Positions 8,980 through 16,661 of a DNA stretch of 64,000 nt are shown here, piece by piece. The translations under genes and the position numbers were made by a program. Every line of letters starts with the position of its first letter. The first letter of the stretch is position 1. Below the pieces are notes generated by a model that saw only the letters and a list, made by a program, of their open reading frames with translations, made no database searches and had not been told where the DNA came from. This DNA is from Opitutaceae bacterium (GTDB lineage Bacteria > Verrucomicrobiota > Verrucomicrobiia > Opitutales > Opitutaceae): positions 1 through 64,000 of the forward strand of contig JANQSC010000045.1 of assembly GCA_028284235.1 (NCBI GenBank). Direction: 5' to 3'.

Positions 8980-8993
8980 TGTAACCGTTACGG
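8980..8993. promoter_or_regulatory. Candidate LacI-family operator, site 1
   Basis: TGTAACCGTTACGG holds a near-perfect palindrome (GTAAC-C-GTTAC) 47 bases upstream of the Gfo start. The core CCGTTAC recurs at 11958, 12113 and 15480, in the other control regions around the LacI gene. Inferred to be the binding site of the LacI regulator at 12133. Confidence 0.6.
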
Positions 8994-9015
8994 TTTCTCG
9001 AGCGGACCCAAGGGC

Positions 9016-9055
9016 AAAAAAAAGCCGGATCCGCCCACTAACGGGCGAATCCGGC
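9016..9055 (-). terminator. Rho-independent terminator of the TonB receptor gene
   Basis: On the minus strand a GC-rich 13-nt stem (9043-9055 with 9024-9036, one mismatch, 6-nt loop) is followed by eight T residues (9023-9016). It lies 30 bases after the TonB receptor stop codon. Confidence 0.88.
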
Positions 9056-9084
9056 GAATCCAAACTACTACCTAAAGATTCGGA

Positions 9085-11817
9085 CTAAAATTTGTAGCCT
9101 ACGCTGAGGTTGGTGGTCATCCCCTCGTTGGTGAAGTCCTCGAGGCGGTCGATCACATCGTAGTAGATGTAGCGCTGCTCCTCAGTGACGTTGATCAAGT
9201 CGAGGGCGATCTTGAAGCCGTTCTCGAAACGGTAGCGCACACCGATGTCCGTCCGGCCGGAGCCTTCGACAAACTCGTTGTTCACGCCGTCGCCGGAGCT
9301 CGAGGGAACAATCAAGTAATCGTCGCGGAAGTTGTAGGCGACACGGAACGAGAAGCCCGACTTTTCGTAAAAGCCGACGATGTTGTAGGTGTTTTCAGAG
9401 GTGCCGGGAAACGGGTTCGAGTTTCCGGACTCGTCGATGAAGTTCGAGTCGATGAAGGTGTAGTTCACCATGGCCCCGAAGTCGCTCCAGATCCCCGGGA
9501 GGAAGGTGAACGGCGTCTGCCAGCTCAACTCGACCCCTTCGATCTTGGCGTCGCCCACGTTGCGATAGGTGTCGACCGTGTACTCCATCGGCGCGAGACC
9601 ACCGACCCCGAAATCAATCGTTTCATCAAATTGCGTCGCCGCGATGAAGTTCTCCACGTCTTTCTTGAACGCGGCGATGGAGAAGAGGCCCTCGTTGTCG
9701 TCGCCGAAGTAGTACTCCAGCCCGAGATCGAACTGCCACGCGGTGAAGGGGTCGAGCAACGGGTTGCCGCGCTCCACCTCCGCGTCGGCGTAGTTCACTT
9801 CCCAGTTCGGGTTCATTTCCCCGACGGTGGGTCGCGTCAGCACTTTCGAAATCGCGGTACGGATCAGGTATCCAGAACTTGGATCATCCGGAGCGAAGGT
9901 CATGTTGAATGACGGGAGCGCTTCGGTGTAGTTCTGGTTGAGGGTATTGAAATTCGGGACGATTATATCGTCGCTTTCATCGATATCGACGATGGTCAGA
10001 CCGCCGTCTCCATTCGCTTTCGTCTCGACAAAGCGGACGCCAATGTTGCCCTGGGTCCGGAAGTTGTCCGTCTGGCCTTGGAAATTGCCCTGCACGTACG
10101 CCGCGTTGATATCCTCGGTGATTACATAAACGTCGCCGCCGTTAACGTCGGGGAACACGATCGGCCCGTCGAGAGGCGAGATCTCAAGCAGCTCCAAGGG
10201 GTCGACATCCGGAATGTCGAGCGGAAATCCAGCGGGTCCCGCGCCATCGAAAAACGTGCCCTCAGGTCCGTAGGGCAGCATGCCGCTACCGAAGGACAGA
10301 CCTGAATCGTCGGCGAAGAAGCGTACTTGCTTGCGATTGAACTCGGTCTCGGAAATCCGAATACCGGTCTCGATCGAGCTGAAGAAGCCATTGTTCAAAT
10401 CGTATTTGAAGTCGAGCCGAGCCACGTCCTCCGCCCAGCCAATGATGCGGCGTTGCTGGCTCAATTCGCGCAAGCCCATGTCGTTGGGATCCAGGAACAA
10501 GCTTGGAGTAGTCAACTGAGGCATCTTGAAATTGGGCGACATGTCGTAGGTGCCGGCGTCGTCCGAGTTTTCGCGGAACCAAGCGCGGGCTTCATGGAAG
10601 TCCTCTTCGCCTTTGGTCGAGCTCAACTCGACGGTTCCACTCCAATTGCCGTTTCTCCACTCGACGCCCGAAGTCACGCCCACCGAGTCCACCTCGGCGT
10701 CGCGAATGAACGACTGGTAGTCGGCGCGATGGCCCTCGATCGTCGCCCTTGTGAGCGTATTGGTGACCGGATCGACCACGCCGCTAATGATGTCGCCGCG
10801 GCTCCATTGGAACTGCATGCGCGAGCGGTCCTCCATACGAGTCTCCAGCGTGTAGAGAGACTTCAAGTAGAACTCCAAGTCCTCGGAAGAACGGTAGCGA
10901 ATCTCGCCGTTGAGGTTGATGCGCGGATTGTCCCCGCCACGATATTCGTAGCGCGTGCGGCCGGGGAAAAACGCTCCCACCAGCGCCAGCGCGTCCGGAT
11001 CCTCGTCGTCCGCGAGGTCGCCCGTTCCAACCGGATCGAAATCCTGGTTGCTCTGCACCTTGTCGATGCGGCGGTCGCGATCCTCGTAGGTTCCGTGGAT
11101 CAATACGCCCAGCTTGCCGTCCTGGAACACATTCGAGTAGTATCCAGAAAACCCTGGCTCGCCGGTGTCTTTGGTCGTGCTCGAAGAATAATTGGCGTCC
11201 ACGCCCCAGGAAAGGCCGCCCACGTCGAGCGGGTTGTGGGTCGTCAGCTTGACCGTGCCGCCGATGCCGCCTTCGACATCGCGAGCGGATGGCGACTTGA
11301 TGACTTCGATTTTTGAATACAAGTCCGAGTTGAATACCGAGAGTTGAGCGTCTCGCTCGGGCGCCGAATCGTCGACGGTCACCATAGACGCCCGACCGTC
11401 AACTTCCACTCGAGTGAAGTTTGGAGCCAGTCCACGAACCGCGACCTTCTCGCCCTCGCCGTTGTTGCGCGTCATGGCGACACCGGTGATACGCTGGATC
11501 GCCTCGGCCAAATTCAAATCCGGAAACTGTCCGATTTCCTCAGCGGTGATCGAATCCGACACCTGGTTGGAGGAGCGTTTCGCCTCGATCGCGGCAGCCA
11601 TGGCCGAACGGTATCCGTCGACTGTATACGTTTCAAGCGTGTAGACTTGATCGCTGTCTACATCTTGAGCGTTCATCGCAGTCGATCCCACTATTGCCAG
11701 AGCGCTGGCCAAAGCGAGCGACGCCCGCCGGTATTCCTTCCCTCTCCAGAAAGATCGGGTCGCTACACCCCGAGCCGGGGCATTGCGGTAGCTAAGAGTT
11801 AGCTTTGGTTTGTTCAT
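9085..11817 (-). CDS. TonB-dependent receptor (carbohydrate-type, Opitutia style)
   Basis: A 910-aa outer-membrane gated beta-barrel for energy-dependent uptake. The N-terminus has a long basic leader and a hydrophobic segment (about 31-50), followed by a TonB-box-like stretch (YTLETYTVDGY), a plug domain with the conserved LAEAIQRITGVA and VRGLAPNFTRV blocks (about 105-145), a large barrel, and a C-terminal aromatic residue (SVGYKF) needed for barrel insertion. No SusD-like partner is nearby, as is usual in this phylum. It diverges from a LacI regulator across a 315-base region with operator-like sites, so uptake is probably induced by the locus substrate, perhaps inositol-containing compounds. 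The substrate assignment is inference. Confidence 0.92.
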   Translation of the reverse strand: MNKPKLTLSYRNAPARGVATRSFWRGKEYRRASLALASALAIVGSTAMNAQDVDSDQVYTLETYTVDGYRSAMAAAIEAKRSSNQVSDSITAEEIGQFPDLNLAEAIQRITGVAMTRNNGEGEKVAVRGLAPNFTRVEVDGRASMVTVDDSAPERDAQLSVFNSDLYSKIEVIKSPSARDVEGGIGGTVKLTTHNPLDVGGLSWGVDANYSSSTTKDTGEPGFSGYYSNVFQDGKLGVLIHGTYEDRDRRIDKVQSNQDFDPVGTGDLADDEDPDALALVGAFFPGRTRYEYRGGDNPRINLNGEIRYRSSEDLEFYLKSLYTLETRMEDRSRMQFQWSRGDIISGVVDPVTNTLTRATIEGHRADYQSFIRDAEVDSVGVTSGVEWRNGNWSGTVELSSTKGEEDFHEARAWFRENSDDAGTYDMSPNFKMPQLTTPSLFLDPNDMGLRELSQQRRIIGWAEDVARLDFKYDLNNGFFSSIETGIRISETEFNRKQVRFFADDSGLSFGSGMLPYGPEGTFFDGAGPAGFPLDIPDVDPLELLEISPLDGPIVFPDVNGGDVYVITEDINAAYVQGNFQGQTDNFRTQGNIGVRFVETKANGDGGLTIVDIDESDDIIVPNFNTLNQNYTEALPSFNMTFAPDDPSSGYLIRTAISKVLTRPTVGEMNPNWEVNYADAEVERGNPLLDPFTAWQFDLGLEYYFGDDNEGLFSIAAFKKDVENFIAATQFDETIDFGVGGLAPMEYTVDTYRNVGDAKIEGVELSWQTPFTFLPGIWSDFGAMVNYTFIDSNFIDESGNSNPFPGTSENTYNIVGFYEKSGFSFRVAYNFRDDYLIVPSSSGDGVNNEFVEGSGRTDIGVRYRFENGFKIALDLINVTEEQRYIYYDVIDRLEDFTNEGMTTNLSVGYKF

Positions 11818-11957
11818 TCTATGTATGCGTTGGTAGTTTATAGTATGTTCGCTTGAAAACGCGTGAGCTCGCGCTCGCGCAAATTAGGTTGAATAGAGGG
11901 GTATTTCTCCCCGTGAGCCGGGAATATCGGCAAGGGGCGTCGCGCGCAATATCGCTG

Positions 11958-11967
11958 CCGTTACAAT
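11958..11967. promoter_or_regulatory. Candidate LacI-family operator, site 2
   Basis: CCGTTACAAT, about 140 bases upstream of the TonB receptor start. It shares the ten-base string CCGTTACAAT with site 4 at 15481. Confidence 0.5.
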
Positions 11968-12107
11968 CGCGCGAAGTTCTCTATGAGATTTGTAGTATGT
12001 AACTTGTGTGCCGTTCCAAACGTCGCCCTTGAGTACCCGTCGATACCCCCGAATCGCGACAATTCATACTTTGCCTATTGTAACCCGCTGATCGAATCCC
12101 GTAATTT

Positions 12108-12119
12108 GGAACCGTTACG
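12108..12119. promoter_or_regulatory. Candidate LacI-family operator, site 3
   Basis: GGAACCGTTACG lies 13 bases upstream of the LacI start codon, a position suited to autorepression. It shares the ACCGTTACG core with site 1. Confidence 0.5.
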
Positions 12120-12132
12120 CAACTCTTGATTC

Positions 12133-13188
12133 ATGACCAAGGACGCACAGCCCAGTATCCAAGAAATCGCCGACAAGGTCGGCGTGTCCAAAGCCACCGT
12201 CAGCCGCGCATTGCGCGGACTGCCCGGGCACAAGCAGGAAACGCGGGACAAGATCCTCAAAGCCGCTCAGGAACTCGGCTACGAGTCCCACCCGATCCTC
12301 TCAGCCCTCATGTCCAGCGTCCGCTTCAAAAAGACGTCGGACTTCTCGCCCGTGATCGCGGAAGTCCACTGTCAGCCTTGGAAACGGGATCTCGGCGACA
12401 ACATGGTCTCCCTCAAGAAGAACATCAAGGACCAGGCCACAAAACTTGGATACAATGTGGAAGAATTCCACTGGTTCGATCCCGACATGCCGCCCAAACG
12501 GCTTTTGGACATTCTCCGCGCTCGGGGAATCCGCGGCGTGCTCCTAGAGTATTTCACGGAAAGCCGCGTCGACTTGACCGAATACGACTTTTCCCAGTTC
12601 GCGGTGGTATCGATCGGAGGGGCCGCCATCCGGCCGCGCTTCCACCGCGTCGAACCCAACCACTACAGCAATCTCATCAAGTCGATCCGAACATTGCAGG
12701 AGCGCGGCTACCAGCGGTTCGGCGTCATGATTCCGAAGTTTTTCGAAAAGCCCTCCGGCTTCAAGCGCGACGCCGCGCTCTACAGCGTCCACAACACGAT
12801 CGCCGAGGAGAACCGCGTCCCCATGTACCAAATGGAAGAGGAGCACAACTTCAGCGGCTTCGAAGAATGGATGGAGACCCACCAGCCCGACTGTATTCTC
12901 GGCGTGGGCGAAGACATCCCGATCAAGCTCGAATCGCTCGGCTACCGAATACCGGAACGCGTCGGCTACGCCCACCTGGGCTGGCACTCCTCGTACAAAG
13001 GCATGGCCGGGATGAACCCGAACTGGGGCGGCGTCGGCCTGACCGCAGTCAACCTGGTCGTCGACCAACTCAATCGCAACGAATACGGATCGCCCGAACA
13101 TCCGAACTGGGTCCTGGTCGAGGGCGAGTGGATCGACGGCGAAAGCGTCCGGCCGGCCCAGAGCGAAACGACGAGCAACGCCAAATAG
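12133..13188 (+). CDS. LacI family transcriptional regulator
   Basis: A 351-aa DNA-binding repressor or activator. The N-terminal LacI helix-turn-helix is clear at residues 8-30 (IQEIADKVGVSKATVSRALR), followed by the hinge helix and a periplasmic-binding-protein-like effector domain to the end. The sensor domain is of the divergent type common in Opitutia. The gene is transcribed away from the TonB receptor, and repeated CCGTTAC-core sites lie in front of this gene, the receptor, the Gfo operon and the isomerase gene. It is therefore the best candidate local regulator, presumably responding to an imported sugar or polyol. ATG 12133 directly starts the HTH-containing protein. Confidence 0.93.
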   Translation: MTKDAQPSIQEIADKVGVSKATVSRALRGLPGHKQETRDKILKAAQELGYESHPILSALMSSVRFKKTSDFSPVIAEVHCQPWKRDLGDNMVSLKKNIKDQATKLGYNVEEFHWFDPDMPPKRLLDILRARGIRGVLLEYFTESRVDLTEYDFSQFAVVSIGGAAIRPRFHRVEPNHYSNLIKSIRTLQERGYQRFGVMIPKFFEKPSGFKRDAALYSVHNTIAEENRVPMYQMEEEHNFSGFEEWMETHQPDCILGVGEDIPIKLESLGYRIPERVGYAHLGWHSSYKGMAGMNPNWGGVGLTAVNLVVDQLNRNEYGSPEHPNWVLVEGEWIDGESVRPAQSETTSNAK

Positions 13189-13266
13189 GCGTATTCGACT
13201 ATGCGATACTTTGGGGTCAGGATCCTCCGCAGCAAGTGGACCCGGCCATAGTCCAGGTGTCCGGAG

Positions 13267-13296
13267 CATTCGCGTCTATTCGCGTCCATTCGCGGT
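13267..13296. repeat. Three 10-bp direct repeats
   Basis: CATTCGCGTC, TATTCGCGTC and CATTCGCGGT follow one another exactly, between the LacI gene and the convergent metallophosphoesterase gene. The rest of the 130-base gap shows nothing recognisable. Confidence 0.7.
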
Positions 13297-13318
13297 TCCT
13301 AAAAACCCGAGGTCGAAT

Positions 13319-15310
13319 TCAGTTCGCCCCCGGCCCGTACGAAAAACTCGAAGAAGGAACGTCCATTCGCTTCCCGCTCGGCAGCGTGTAGTCGACGCCC
13401 ACTTGCATCCGCTGCCTGCTTTGAAAATACTGCAGCTCGAATGGAACGCGGCCTTTCTCCAAGTCAACAGACCCGCTCAACTCGTGCAAGGGATGCTTGA
13501 GCGGATCGTCCACGACCCACTTCCCGTCGATGATCAAACGAGCCGCATCGTCGGACTCGACATGGAACTCGTATCGCCCGGACTCTGGCAAATCGATAAA
13601 CCCGCGATAGACGAGCCCGAATCGCTCGTCTCGACGCGCCGCCGTTTCCGCATCGATTTCGGACACCACCCGGACCGTCGTCGGCGTCATTTGCGAGAAA
13701 TCAGGCAATACATAGCCCAAAGCCCGATTGTCACCGTATTCATAGTACTCGCACAAAAGCCCCGCCCCCGATCCGACCTCGTCAAATACAATCGTATCGA
13801 CCTCGCTAGCGATTCCATTTTTTGAATACAGCTTTGCCTTCAATTCCAAATCGCGGTCAATCGCTAGGGGCCATTCGAACTTAAGCGACTCCCTCGTGGG
13901 CTCGCTCCCGTCCAGCGTATAGCGAATCTCCCCCGTCTCCGGCTCCAGATCGGGCGCCCATTCCGTCGAGCCGCTAAACGCCACCGATTCGCTTTCCGAG
14001 ATCTCCACCACGCCCGCCCGCAAGCGGATCGGCACCGACCCCGACATACTCAGATTGGGGACTTCCTCGCCGACAAATCCGATCGAGCCATTGAACTTCA
14101 GGGCCACGCCGTCCTCGGCCCGAAACGGAGCCATCGATTGAAACCCGAGCTCGATCGTGCGCGACTCCCGTGGCGAAAGCGTCAGTTCGATTTTTCCCGA
14201 GTCCGCGTGGACGTAGTGGTTGTGAAAGAAATCGCCCTTGTATTCGATCGAGTAGGGAGATCGATTTCGAAAAGTCAGGAAAACGGACCCGCGTTCGACC
14301 GAGTCGCGACCCTCGAGCAGCACATTCGTCTCGATATCCGCGTTTAGGGTCAGGAGCGACGAGTACAGCCCGACATCCGAACCCGTGACATCGTGCGGGA
14401 GCATCCCATCGAGGCGGATATTCGTCAGCACGGGGCCCTCGTCGGTCATCGTCACCCAAGTAATGTGGTCGAACTCGCCAAACTCCGTTCCCCGCAAGGG
14501 ACTGCCGCCGCCCGTCGTCGCCAACACGTAGTAGTTCGAATTCTTGCGCTCGAAGTGACGATAAAAGTGCTGGTGCCCCGCGAACACCGTGTACTGCCGG
14601 CCTTCCAGCAGCTCCTCGACCGCCCCGAAGTTGCTGTCGTGCGGATAGTCCCACAAGGGATGGTGCAAGAATACCATTGTCCAGCGAACGTCCGAGTGCT
14701 CCTGCAACACTTCCTCGAAATACGAAACTTGCTCGTCACTGATACTCTGCTCCTTGCCATCATTGCTGAACAGAGCGATAAACAGCGTATCTTTGTATAC
14801 AAAATAGTAATACGTCGTCCCGAAACGCTCCTCCCATTCCCGACGCATCTCCTCGTAGTGAACGCGACCGTCGACCCATTTGGCTTGGATGTCGTGATTG
14901 CCCGCCAAAAAGAAGAAGGGCATATCCAGCGGCTCGACCCAGCTCATAAACTCGTCCCACTCCGCCGCGTTCGTATCGCCATTGGGGGAAGTCCCCTTGA
15001 TCAGATCGCCCACGCTCATTACAAACTCCGGCCGCATCCAGTTCAGCTTCTTCACCGCATCCTCGAACACCCCTTTCCTCGGACTCCCGGTCCGATCCGT
15101 CACAATGGCGAACTGGAATTGCTCCGGGTCGTTTTGAAACGCAAGGTGCGTCCACGGCGTCGCCGCCGACGTCACTCCCGACTCGAAACGCGCCCGCGCT
15201 TTCGCATCCTCCGCGTCATGGCCCGAGCTGGATGCCATCAATGCAGCCAGGGCTAATATCCCAACAAAATTCCTGACAAGTCGAACCCGTAGGGCTGGCG
15301 CTCGCGCCAT
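13319..15310 (-). CDS. Secreted metallophosphoesterase with chitobiase-like and PA14 domains
   Basis: A 663-aa exported protein. After a signal peptide (about 1-30) comes a calcineurin-like phosphoesterase domain with metal-ligand motifs: D72 (TDRTG), GDLIKG (101-106), GNHD (137-140), then LHHP and GHQH. A middle region contains a chitobiase/BNR-type C-terminal beta-sandwich (EIRYTLDGSEPTRES), and a PA14-like domain lies near the end (GRYEFHVESDDAARLIIDGKW), suggesting glycan binding. Such proteins remove phosphate from esters outside the cytoplasm; an inositol-phosphate substrate would fit the neighbouring MIOX but is speculative. A longer frame starts at 15424, but its first 38 residues are translated REP repeat. 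ATG 15310, inside the repeat, directly precedes the signal peptide. Confidence 0.82.
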   Translation of the reverse strand: MARAPALRVRLVRNFVGILALAALMASSSGHDAEDAKARARFESGVTSAATPWTHLAFQNDPEQFQFAIVTDRTGSPRKGVFEDAVKKLNWMRPEFVMSVGDLIKGTSPNGDTNAAEWDEFMSWVEPLDMPFFFLAGNHDIQAKWVDGRVHYEEMRREWEERFGTTYYYFVYKDTLFIALFSNDGKEQSISDEQVSYFEEVLQEHSDVRWTMVFLHHPLWDYPHDSNFGAVEELLEGRQYTVFAGHQHFYRHFERKNSNYYVLATTGGGSPLRGTEFGEFDHITWVTMTDEGPVLTNIRLDGMLPHDVTGSDVGLYSSLLTLNADIETNVLLEGRDSVERGSVFLTFRNRSPYSIEYKGDFFHNHYVHADSGKIELTLSPRESRTIELGFQSMAPFRAEDGVALKFNGSIGFVGEEVPNLSMSGSVPIRLRAGVVEISESESVAFSGSTEWAPDLEPETGEIRYTLDGSEPTRESLKFEWPLAIDRDLELKAKLYSKNGIASEVDTIVFDEVGSGAGLLCEYYEYGDNRALGYVLPDFSQMTPTTVRVVSEIDAETAARRDERFGLVYRGFIDLPESGRYEFHVESDDAARLIIDGKWVVDDPLKHPLHELSGSVDLEKGRVPFELQYFQSRQRMQVGVDYTLPSGKRMDVPSSSFSYGPGAN

Positions 15311-15367
15311 GCCGCGAATGCAATTCAGAAAACAAACTACGCGGCGCTTCGCAAGCGAAGGCCCTAC
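15289..15367. repeat. REP/BIME-like inverted repeat, copy 3
   Basis: Same orientation and architecture as the copy at 5802: left arm GTAGGGCTGGCGC, right arm ending GCCCTAC. Unlike the other copies it overlaps a gene start: the GCCATGCC segment, read on the minus strand, provides the ATG at 15310-15308 of the metallophosphoesterase. Confidence 0.8.
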
Positions 15368-15474
15368 AAAAGTAGCGCGGTCGTGACGGCTTAATGGGCG
15401 CTTTGATAGGGGCATTCGATCCATAACGGCCCCAACAATCGCCGCTCGCTTCCCAAAACGCCAACGCGAAACCG

Positions 15475-15490
15475 GCGAAACCGTTACAAT
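15475..15490. promoter_or_regulatory. Candidate LacI-family operator, site 4
   Basis: GCGAAACCGTTACAAT lies 117 bases before the isomerase start and 165 bases from the divergent metallophosphoesterase start. It carries the same CCGTTACAAT string as site 2. Confidence 0.5.
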
Positions 15491-15607
15491 TCGGCGCCTC
15501 CGCGCCGCGCCGCGACCGACCCATTCGCAAATAGACTTCCCAAGCCCGCCCCAACTAGGCTAGTTTCTCCGTTGTTACACTGGTATTTACCCATTCAAAA
15601 CCGACAT

Positions 15608-16624
15608 ATGGATACAATCGCGCTCAAACCCGACATTCAACTGGGCATCGTCCCCACACACATTAAATTCGTAGGAGGGCTCGTGCCCGACGAAAACGGG
15701 AAAATGCCCCGAGGGGACGACGGCCGACTCCTCGTCACCACCGAGCTCGATCATATCAACCAAACCTCCCGCGTCGCCCCCAACTGCGCTCAAATCTCCA
15801 TCTTCCCGGGCACGGACGAAGGCGACCTCGACGAAATGGTCGGCGACATCAAGAAATTGGGACTCATCCCTCATCTCATCATGATGGTCGCCGGCGGCAA
15901 CCCCATGGACCCTGCCGACGAGGATGCCGTCCTGCCCAGCCTAATGGCCGGAATCGACGCCGCCAAGAAACACGGCGTCGAGCACGTCGCCTCCACCTCC
16001 TTCGAAGAATGGATGAAACCCGGCGCCCAGCCCCTCACCGGAGCGGATTTCGACGCCGCCGTCGCCCAGCTCGTGAAACTCCATGTCCGCGTGTGCGAGG
16101 AATCCGACGTCTTCAACAGCAGCATCAAAGCCTGGCACTTCGAGTTCCTCCGAGGCATCGAATTCCAGACCTTCACCGACATCGGCAAAGCCTGGGCCTT
16201 CGTCAAAGCCGCCAACGAAGCCATCGGAAGACCGTTCTTCAAAGTCCTAGTCGACGCCGCCCACTGCGGCGACTCCACGCTCAGCATGGAGGAAAACGCC
16301 GCCGTCATCAAAGAAATGGGCGAAGCCGAAGGATTCAGCATGTTCCACGCCTCGGCCAAGACCACCCGCGGCTGCCTCTCCACCGACGACGGCTGGATCG
16401 GCAACCTCCTCACCGCCTGCGCCGAAACCGGCAAACTCGAAATCGTCCTCGTCGAGCTCTTCCACCACGCCGACGACGCCCTCGCCGGCCTCCGCGAAGC
16501 GGAGCCAGGACACGGAATCGACACCACCGACGGCCGTACCTACTCGGAAACCGTTTGCGACGGACTAGAAACTGTAACCCGTCGCCTCAACAATCTCGTC
16601 AATCGTAAACGAATGCCTCAATAG
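15608..16624 (+). CDS. Xylose-isomerase-like TIM-barrel protein (sugar isomerase/epimerase fold)
   Basis: A 338-aa cytoplasmic protein without a signal peptide. It looks like a member of the AP-endonuclease-2/xylose-isomerase-like TIM-barrel superfamily. Candidate metal or substrate ligands occur at barrel-strand ends: DHIN, WHFEFLRG, DAAHCGD, FHASAKTT and ELFHHAD. I do not recognise the exact subfamily. ATG 15608 begins the conserved-looking sequence; the in-frame TTG at 15572 adds only 12 residues. It is followed 37 bases later by a propeller gene on the same strand and preceded by a CCGTTAC operator-like site. An isomerase or epimerase acting on a keto-sugar or inositol derivative fits the locus, but this is inference. 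Confidence 0.72.
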   Translation: MDTIALKPDIQLGIVPTHIKFVGGLVPDENGKMPRGDDGRLLVTTELDHINQTSRVAPNCAQISIFPGTDEGDLDEMVGDIKKLGLIPHLIMMVAGGNPMDPADEDAVLPSLMAGIDAAKKHGVEHVASTSFEEWMKPGAQPLTGADFDAAVAQLVKLHVRVCEESDVFNSSIKAWHFEFLRGIEFQTFTDIGKAWAFVKAANEAIGRPFFKVLVDAAHCGDSTLSMEENAAVIKEMGEAEGFSMFHASAKTTRGCLSTDDGWIGNLLTACAETGKLEIVLVELFHHADDALAGLREAEPGHGIDTTDGRTYSETVCDGLETVTRRLNNLVNRKRMPQ

Positions 16625-16661
16625 CTAGCAGGCCACGCAAACACCAACCCCAGACAATCCA

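Larger units (their letters stand above)
11818..12132. other. Divergent control region between TonB receptor and LacI gene
   Basis: No gene is visible in these 315 bases. The region carries two CCGTTAC-core sites (11958-11967 and 12108-12119) and a related TGTAACCCG half-site at 12079-12087. Both divergent promoters must lie here. Confidence 0.6.

Noticed and set aside
12126..13391. 421-codon frame overlapping the LacI gene in another frame
   Set aside because: Arg/Pro-rich shadow of the LacI gene with no motif; the +1 frame protein has a perfect LacI HTH.
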